Of a DNA stretch of 20,480 nucleotides, positions 15,619 to 20,480 are shown piece after piece (positions within the stretch are counted from its first letter, which is position 1; every line of letters begins with the position of its first letter). The notes beneath the pieces were generated by a model. That model was not told where the DNA came from. It saw only the letters and a list, made by a program, of their open reading frames with translations, and ran no database searches. A program made the position numbers and the translations under genes. The stretch comes from Paracoccaceae bacterium. Its GTDB lineage: Bacteria; Pseudomonadota; Alphaproteobacteria; Rhodobacterales; Rhodobacteraceae. Location of the stretch: positions 1 through 20,480 of the forward strand of contig SKWP01000294.1 in NCBI GenBank assembly GCA_007128865.1. Reading direction: 5' to 3'.

Positions 15619-16346
15619 AGACACGGGGCGGCAAGGCGGTGTATGGTGCAGCGGTCGGCATCCTGATGCTCGAGGCCCGGTTTCCCCGCATCCCCGGCGA
15701 CATGGGCAATGCGCTGAGCTGGCCCTTCCCGGTGCTGTACCGCGTGGTGCGCGAGGCCAGCCCGGACCGTGTCGTGCGACGCGGCGCCGAGGGGTTGCTG
15801 AACGCCTTCATCGCCGCTGCCCGCGACCTGGTGGCCGATGGCGCCGACGGAATTACCACAAACTGCGGGTTCCTTTCGCTCTATCAGCAGGAACTGGCCG
15901 CGGCGGTGCCGGTGCCGGTTGCAACCTCGTCGCTGATGCAGGTGGCCACCGTGAACCGCCTGCTGGCACCGGGGCGGCGTGCAGGGATCCTGACGATTTC
16001 GGCATCGAGCCTTACACCGCGGCATCTGGAACGCGCGGGCGTGCCCCCGGACACCCCGATCGGCACCACCGAAGGCGGGCGCGAGTTTACCCGGGTCATC
16101 CTGGGCAACGAGGCCGAGCTCGACGTGGCGGCAGCCCGCGCCGACAATGTCGACGCTGCGCTGGCCCTGCAGGCATCGCACGCCGATCTGGGCGCAATCG
16201 TGCTCGAATGCACGAACATGGTTCCCTATGCTGCCGACATCCGCACGGCAACCGGCCTGCCGGTGTTCTCGATCGCCAGTTTCGTCAGCTGGTTCCATTC
16301 AGCGCTCGTTCCGCCGCGTTTTCCGCCGCCCGATCGGCTCGGCTGA
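15615..16346 (+). CDS. Aspartate/glutamate racemase-family protein with both catalytic cysteines
   Basis: Cytoplasmic, cofactor-independent enzyme of 243 residues. The two-cysteine catalytic pair of the superfamily is present: C84 in TTNCGFLSL and C199 in VLECTNMVPY. This pair does proton transfer at both faces of a carbon next to a carboxylate in Asp/Glu and hydantoin racemases; related maleate isomerases also use cysteines. The N-terminal GILMLEARFPRIPGDMGNA and the end TGLPVFSIASFVSWF are typical of an uncharacterised subgroup often annotated only as racemase family. It overlaps gntR by 4 bp (ATGA), so the regulator and this enzyme are made together. The likely role is to invert or isomerise the operon's substrate, but the substrate is not known. 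The last ~13 residues are Pro/Arg-rich and probably unstructured. Confidence 0.88.
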   Translation: MKTRGGKAVYGAAVGILMLEARFPRIPGDMGNALSWPFPVLYRVVREASPDRVVRRGAEGLLNAFIAAARDLVADGADGITTNCGFLSLYQQELAAAVPVPVATSSLMQVATVNRLLAPGRRAGILTISASSLTPRHLERAGVPPDTPIGTTEGGREFTRVILGNEAELDVAAARADNVDAALALQASHADLGAIVLECTNMVPYAADIRTATGLPVFSIASFVSWFHSALVPPRFPPPDRLG

Positions 16347-16363
16347 CGCCTGGCTTGCCGGCA

Positions 16364-16394
16364 ATGACCGGGGCACCGGGAGACGGCCGGTCAT
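16364..16394 (+). terminator. Inverted repeat after the racemase-family gene (weak terminator candidate)
   Basis: ATGACCGG (16364-16371) and CCGGTCAT (16387-16394) form a perfect 8-bp stem with a 15-nt loop, 18 bp beyond the stop codon. No T-run follows. The surrounding 16347-16596 interval (250 bp) has no convincing gene on either strand. Confidence 0.3.
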
Positions 16395-16596
16395 CGTGAA
16401 GGGCCATGACAGGGGCCCGCCATGCAGCACAGCGACGGCCGCAGGGCATGAGGTGCGCGCCGCCACTGGTGCCGGCAGCACGCTCCATCCAGCACTCCGG
16501 CCCAGCCGAACAGGACGCAGTGGCGGCCACGGCGGATTTCCCGTAGGTCAGGCCCACAGCCCAGCCGCAACCCCGAAACCCGAAGGAGCAACGCCG

Positions 16597-17064
16597 ATGC
16601 CTGCGCAACGCCCGATTACCATTCGTCCGGTGGCCCCGGGGGACCGGGCCGCCTGGGATACCCTCTATCGGGGATATGCCGCCTTCTACAGGGTTGACCA
16701 GACCGAAGCGATGCGTAACCGGGTCTGGGCATGGCTGCACGACCCCGAAGCCGAATCCGAAGGCCTCGTGGCCGAGACCGTCGACGGCAGGCTTCTGGGC
16801 CTGGCCCATTTCCGGCCCTTCGCCCGACCGCTTTCGGCAACAACCGGCGGCTTTCTTGACGATCTCTTCGTGGCGCCCGAGGCACGGGGCGAAGGCATTG
16901 CGGATGCGCTGATCGAAGCGATCCGGCAGATCGCGATTGAACGCGAATGGTCCGTTGTCAGGTGGATCACTGCCGAGGACAACTATCGTGCCCGGGGCCT
17001 TTACGACCGGCTTGCATCAAGGACCGGCTGGCTGACATACGACCTGCCCCTGCAGAAAGGCTGA
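16597..17064 (+). CDS. GNAT-family N-acetyltransferase
   Basis: Small cytoplasmic acetyl-CoA-dependent acyltransferase of 155 residues, the normal length for a single GNAT domain. Motif A is FLDDLFVAPEARGEGIADALI (split here: FLDDLFVAPEA then RGEGIA at 97-102, the R/Q-x-x-G-x-G/A pyrophosphate loop). The C-terminal WITAEDNYRARGLYDRLA is the usual motif B with N and Y contacts to CoA. The ATG at 16597 is chosen because GGAG lies nine bases before it and the conserved domain begins at residue 7; the frame is open further upstream but that part has no family likeness. It stands alone, 250 bp after the racemase-family gene. The substrate is unknown; a small-molecule amine or antibiotic-like target is possible but not shown. 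Confidence 0.88.
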   Translation: MPAQRPITIRPVAPGDRAAWDTLYRGYAAFYRVDQTEAMRNRVWAWLHDPEAESEGLVAETVDGRLLGLAHFRPFARPLSATTGGFLDDLFVAPEARGEGIADALIEAIRQIAIEREWSVVRWITAEDNYRARGLYDRLASRTGWLTYDLPLQKG

Positions 17065-17330
17065 ATCGCCGGGCATGTCGGACGGCTGCCCGCACGGTGC
17101 CAGTTGCGCCGCACGGACCGCACGACCGATCAGACCGACACAGCACCCGGGCGCGGCCTTGCCAGAGCGCAGTGCCCCATCTCCGGGCCGTTGCGTTGCG
17201 GCTGCCGTGGCGGGGGCATCGCGACCTCGAAGACAATCGGAGAGACAATCGGCCGAAACCGGGCTGGACGTGGTCGTCGAAGGCTTTCTGGGGGCCATTC
17301 CGGGCGACAACCCGACGTGCCGTGTTTTGA
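17065..17330. other. Gene-free interval between the GNAT gene and tRNA-Met
   Basis: No reading frame here has family likeness or a good ribosome-binding site. A 6-bp inverted repeat (CGGGCA 17070-17075, TGCCCG 17087-17092) follows the GNAT stop and may be a weak terminator. A 10-bp unit AGACAATCGG occurs twice with a 12-bp period (17231-17240, 17243-17252). The interval faces the 3' end of the tRNA, the side where islands usually insert, but I see no integrase remnant or repeated tRNA end. Confidence 0.5.
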
Positions 17331-17407
17331 TGGTAGCGGAGGAGGGACTTGAACCCCCGACACGCGGATTATGATTCCGCTGCTCTAACCAACTGAGCTA
17401 CTCCGCC
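17331..17407 (-). tRNA. tRNA-Met (anticodon CAT, elongator type likely)
   Basis: The minus strand folds as a full cloverleaf of 77 nt: acceptor GGCGGAG with CTCCGCT (one G-T at the end), D arm GCTC-AGTTGGTTA-GAGC, anticodon arm GCGGA-ATCATAA-TCCGC with anticodon CAT, variable loop GTGTC, T arm GGGGG-TTCAAGT-CCCTC, discriminator A and encoded CCA. The paired acceptor end excludes an initiator tRNA, which has a mismatch at position 1-72. A tRNA-Ile with lysidine-modified CAT is the other option, but the body looks like the usual alphaproteobacterial elongator tRNA-Met. Confidence 0.93.
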
Positions 17408-17418
17408 AAGCCGCGTGC

Positions 17419-17447
17419 CTCGTATGCCAAGGCCCGCAATCCGTCAA
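17419..17447 (-). promoter_or_regulatory. Probable promoter of the tRNA-Met gene
   Basis: On the minus strand TTGACG (17447-17442) and TACGAG (17424-17419) are 17 bp apart, matching the sigma70 -35 box at five of six positions and the -10 box at three of six. The stretch between the -10 box and the tRNA is GC-rich, as in stringently controlled stable-RNA promoters. The -10 match is weak. Confidence 0.45.
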
Positions 17448-17598
17448 GTCGGAAATCCGGACCATGCCCGCGCCCGGCTGTGCTTTGCCGCTGATCCAGG
17501 CAACGAAGCCGTGATCAGGCGCCAGCAGCGTTGCATGGCACAACATACAGTGTAAGAACAGATCTAGCAATGGTTCCCACCCCAGCATACAGCCCGCG

Positions 17599-20328
17599 AT
17601 GGACCTTGTCCTGATCCTTGGTGTTCTTGCGGCGTTCTTCGTCGTGATCGGCTTTGGCCAGCCGCTGGCCGACCGTTTGCGGCTGCCGTTCACCGTTCTT
17701 CTGGCCATGCTTGGCATCCTGATCGGCTTCGGGGCCGGATGGGCGCTGCGCACCGAGGTGACCGATACGCTCGACCCGGTGGCGCGCTCGATCCTCGACT
17801 TTCCGGTCAGCAGCCAGGTGTTCTTGTATGTGTTCCTGCCGACACTGCTGTTTCAGGTCGCCTTGATGCTGAACCTGCGCCGCATGCTGGACGACTGGGT
17901 GCCGATCCTGGTGATGGCGGTGGTGGCGGTGGTGGTTGCCACATTCTTCATCGGCGGGGCGCTGTGGCCGCTGGCCGGGCAGCCGCTGCTGGTCTGCCTT
18001 CTGGTCGGGGCGATCGTTGCCACCACCGACCCTTCGGCCGTGGTCGGCATCTTCCGCGACATCGGGGCGCCGCGGCGGCTGTCGCGGCTGGTGGAGGGCG
18101 AAAGCCTGCTGAACGACGCCGCCGCGATCGCGCTGTTCGTGCTGTTTGCCGGGCTGTTGCTGCCCGGCGCGCAGGAACCCGGCGTAACGGTGCTGCTGGG
18201 CACCTTTGCGACCCAGCTCGGGCTTGGCGCGGTCGCGGGTTTCGTGGTGGCGCGCATTGCCGTGGCCGCGATGGACCCGCTGGGCGGGCACCGGATGGCG
18301 CAGGCCTCGATCAGCATCGCCCTGCCCTATGTCACCTTCATCGTCGCCGAACAGGTGTTGCAGGTTTCCGGCGTGGTGGCGGTGGTGGCGGCAGGAATGA
18401 CGCTGGCGCTGAACGCACCGGCGCGGATGCCGCCGCAGCACTGGGGATTCCTGCGCGACATCTGGGAGGCCCTGGCGCACTGGGCCGGCGCGCTGATCTT
18501 CCTGTTCGCGGCGATCCTGGTGCCGCGGCTTCTGGACGGGGTGACCTGGGAAGACGTCGGGCTGGTGGCGGTTGTCGTGGCTGCGGCGCTGGCGGCGCGG
18601 GCGGTCATCCTGTACGGGCTGTTGCCGCTGCTTGGCCTGATGCGGCTGTCACCACCGATCAGCGGCGGCTACAGGTTCGTCATTCTCTGGGGCGGGTTGC
18701 GCGGGGCGGTGACGCTGGCGCTGGCGCTGGCAGTGACCGAAAGCCGCACCGTGCCACCCGATGCACAGCGGCTTGTCGCGGTGCTGGCCACCGGCTTTAC
18801 CCTGTTCACCCTGCTGGTGCAGGGCACAACGCTGCGCTGGGTGATCCGCTGGCTGGGCATCGACCGCCTGCCACGGATCGAGGCCGCGCTTCAGCATCAG
18901 GTGGTCGCCGTCGCGTTGCAGACCGTGCGCGAGGAAGTCGCCGAAACCGCCCGCCGCCACGACCTGCCGCGCGAGATCGTCCGCTCGGAGGCCAAGAGCT
19001 TTGCCGAGCGGCTCGACCGCGCCGTATCGGAGGCCGAAAAGGCGCAGGAAATCCTGGATCGCGACCGTCTGACACTCGGCCTTGTCACGCTTGCCGGCCG
19101 CGAACGCGAACTGATCCTGGAAGGCTTCCGCGACCGCATTATCTCGGCCTGGCTGGTGGAACGGATGCTCAGCGATGCCGCGCGGCTGATCGAACGCACC
19201 CGCGCCGGCGGCCGAGGCGCCTATCGCAGCACCGCTCGGGCCAATATCGCCTATGGGCGCAGCTTTGCCATGGCGCGCTGGCTGCACCGCTGGTTGCGCA
19301 TCTCGCGCCCGATGGCGGCGCTGGTGGGCGCGCGTTTCGAGGTCTTGCTGACCACGCGCATGATCCTGCGCGATCTGGGCGATTTCGTCGATACCAAGAT
19401 CCTGCGCATCCACGGCCGAAGGGTCACCGACCTGCTGCACGAGGTGCTGTCGCGCCGCGCCGACGAGGTCGACCGCGAGATCAGCGGGCTGCGGCTGCAA
19501 TACCCCGGTTTTGCCGAACAGCTCGAACGCGCCTTCCTGCGCCGTCTGGCCCTGCGGCTGGAGGAACGCGAGATCGAGATCAGCCATGACGACGGGCTGA
19601 TCGGCGCCGATCTGTTCAACAGCCTGATGCGCGACATGCGCCAGCGGCGCGCGGCCATGCAGACCCGCCCGACGCTGGATCTTTCCTTGCAGAAGCGCGA
19701 GATGGTAGCCCGGTTCCCGCTGTTTGCCGGCCTGTCGCCGCGCCAGCAGCGCCGGCTTGCCCGGTCGCTGGTGACGATCTATGCCGAACCGGGCGAAGTG
19801 CTGCTGCAGCGGGGCGAGCCGGTCCGGGCGGTGTTCTTCATCGCCTCGGGGGCGGTCGAGCGCGACATCGCCGGGCACACCCGGCAGATCGGCAGCGGCG
19901 AGATGTTCGGCGAGATCGCGCTGCTGGCCGGCCATCGCAACCGCCGCGGACGGGTCAGGGCAATCACCCATTGCACGTTGCTGCGGCTGGACGAGGCGCG
20001 TTTTCTGAAGCTGTGCCAGCGCCTGCCCGAACTGCGTGCGGCGGTCATCGCATCTGCCTCGGCCCAGGGGCAGGACGCCGGATCGGTCATCGCGCGGATC
20101 GAGGGGCAGGCCGAGGCCGCGACCGGGGCAGCACCCGCAACCGGCCCGACAAGGCACGACGATGCCCCGGAGGCCGAAAGCCCGACGGCAACGGCCCGCG
20201 AACCCGAACCGCCGCGAGAAACCGGTGACGAGCCCACTGCCGACACAGCCGCTGATCATGCCGCCGCACAACCGCCGGCAACCGAAGACGAACCGACCGA
20301 GCCGGAGAGGCAGGCCGCTTCCCGCTGA
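17599..20328 (+). CDS. CPA1-family Na+/H+ antiporter with C-terminal cyclic-nucleotide-binding-like domain
   Basis: Inner-membrane cation:proton antiporter of 909 residues. About twelve hydrophobic helices fill residues 1-420, with TDPSAVVG at 143-150 and EGESLLNDAAAIALF at 166-180; the Asp of the ND pair (D173) is the expected ion-binding residue of CPA1 antiporters. A long, charged, mostly helical cytoplasmic region follows (~425-700). A cyclic-nucleotide-binding-like domain covers ~703-815, with FGEIALLAGHRNRRGRVRA (770-788) in the phosphate-binding-cassette position. The tail (~835-909) is rich in Ala, Pro, Glu and Thr and probably unfolded. The layout recalls SOS1-like exchangers. It is unlinked to the catabolic locus and likely serves pH or Na+ homeostasis. 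The ATG at 17599 is the first usable start; no ribosome-binding site is evident. A weak promoter-like pair, TTGCAT (17531) and TAAGAA (17553), lies upstream. Confidence 0.92.
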   Translation: MDLVLILGVLAAFFVVIGFGQPLADRLRLPFTVLLAMLGILIGFGAGWALRTEVTDTLDPVARSILDFPVSSQVFLYVFLPTLLFQVALMLNLRRMLDDWVPILVMAVVAVVVATFFIGGALWPLAGQPLLVCLLVGAIVATTDPSAVVGIFRDIGAPRRLSRLVEGESLLNDAAAIALFVLFAGLLLPGAQEPGVTVLLGTFATQLGLGAVAGFVVARIAVAAMDPLGGHRMAQASISIALPYVTFIVAEQVLQVSGVVAVVAAGMTLALNAPARMPPQHWGFLRDIWEALAHWAGALIFLFAAILVPRLLDGVTWEDVGLVAVVVAAALAARAVILYGLLPLLGLMRLSPPISGGYRFVILWGGLRGAVTLALALAVTESRTVPPDAQRLVAVLATGFTLFTLLVQGTTLRWVIRWLGIDRLPRIEAALQHQVVAVALQTVREEVAETARRHDLPREIVRSEAKSFAERLDRAVSEAEKAQEILDRDRLTLGLVTLAGRERELILEGFRDRIISAWLVERMLSDAARLIERTRAGGRGAYRSTARANIAYGRSFAMARWLHRWLRISRPMAALVGARFEVLLTTRMILRDLGDFVDTKILRIHGRRVTDLLHEVLSRRADEVDREISGLRLQYPGFAEQLERAFLRRLALRLEEREIEISHDDGLIGADLFNSLMRDMRQRRAAMQTRPTLDLSLQKREMVARFPLFAGLSPRQQRRLARSLVTIYAEPGEVLLQRGEPVRAVFFIASGAVERDIAGHTRQIGSGEMFGEIALLAGHRNRRGRVRAITHCTLLRLDEARFLKLCQRLPELRAAVIASASAQGQDAGSVIARIEGQAEAATGAAPATGPTRHDDAPEAESPTATAREPEPPRETGDEPTADTAADHAAAQPPATEDEPTEPERQAASR

Positions 20329-20342
20329 TGCCAGCTGCGCAT

Positions 20343-20432
20343 GGTCGGTTCGGACGTCTTGCCGGATCGGTTTGATCCGTTCGGGACGCGCGTGCGGGGA
20401 AGGACCGTTGACCAACCGAACCGATCAAACGG
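20343..20432. repeat. Cluster of dyad repeats downstream of the antiporter gene
   Basis: A perfect hairpin, CGGATC (20363-20368) and GATCCG (20374-20379) with a 5-nt loop, begins 34 bp after the antiporter stop and could end its transcript, although no T-run follows. Around it GGTCGGTTCGG (20343-20353) is matched by the inverse CCGAACCGATC (20417-20427, one mismatch), and CGGTTTGATC (20368-20377) by the inverse GATCAAACGG (20423-20432, one mismatch). The recurring core is GATCGGTTYG. The array could be a terminator, or operators for a gene beyond the right edge. No gene is visible from 20329 to 20480. Confidence 0.4.
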
Positions 20433-20480
20433 GTCGCGCGCGGGCAGGCGCCGCCGGACAGGTTCGATGGGCGCCCTACG

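Noticed and set aside
17075..17374. Small open frames running into the tRNA (ending in GLEPPTRGL on one strand, starting MSGVQVPPPLPS on the other)
   Set aside because: These are well-known artefacts from translating tRNA genes; the cloverleaf accounts for the sequence.
17331..17407. The tRNA as an attachment site for an integrated island
   Set aside because: No integrase, no repeated copy of the tRNA 3' end in the window and no change in base composition beside it.
18649..20415. A 588-codon minus-strand open frame antisense to the antiporter
   Set aside because: No family likeness, GC-codon shadow of the antiporter gene.

Overview
The window is GC-rich bacterial DNA packed with genes. GC-biased codons, TRAP-transporter genes, and a tRNA-Met and protein families that look alphaproteobacterial all suggest a Rhodobacterales-type (Roseobacter/Paracoccaceae) organism. 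This placement is inferred from general features; no marker gene is present. No insertion sequence, CRISPR array, rRNA or phage gene was seen.

Left part (1-4434, minus strand): an AGCS-family sodium:amino-acid symporter runs off the left edge. Upstream of it is a very unusual 922-residue fusion. It has a ten-helix DMT/EamA permease, extra membrane helices with cytoplasmic linkers, and a ProX/OpuAC-type glycine-betaine-binding domain at its C-terminus, predicted to lie in the periplasm.

Centre (4640-16346): a compact catabolic locus organised around a 94-bp divergent control region (14778-14871). Leftwards run nine closely spaced or overlapping genes: a ThDP-dependent enzyme, an enolase-superfamily (muconate-lactonizing subgroup) enzyme, a DadA-like FAD amino-acid dehydrogenase, a TRAP transporter (dctP, dctQ, dctM), a TauE/SafE-family exporter, an enoyl-CoA hydratase and a CaiC-like acyl-CoA ligase. 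Rightwards run a GntR/FCD regulator and a two-cysteine Asp/Glu-racemase-family enzyme that overlap by 4 bp. The set reads as uptake, stereo-inversion, oxidation to a 2-oxo acid, decarboxylation, and CoA activation with hydration, plus export of an anionic product. I cannot match it to a named pathway, and the substrate cannot be read from sequence.

Right part (16597-20480): a small GNAT acetyltransferase (plus), a tRNA-Met (CAT) gene (minus) with a plausible promoter, and a 909-residue CPA1 Na+/H+ antiporter (plus) with a long helical cytoplasmic region, a cyclic-nucleotide-binding-like domain and an acidic disordered tail. After it comes a cluster of dyad repeats near the right edge.

Many long open frames antisense to these genes are by-products of GC-rich codon usage and are not annotated.
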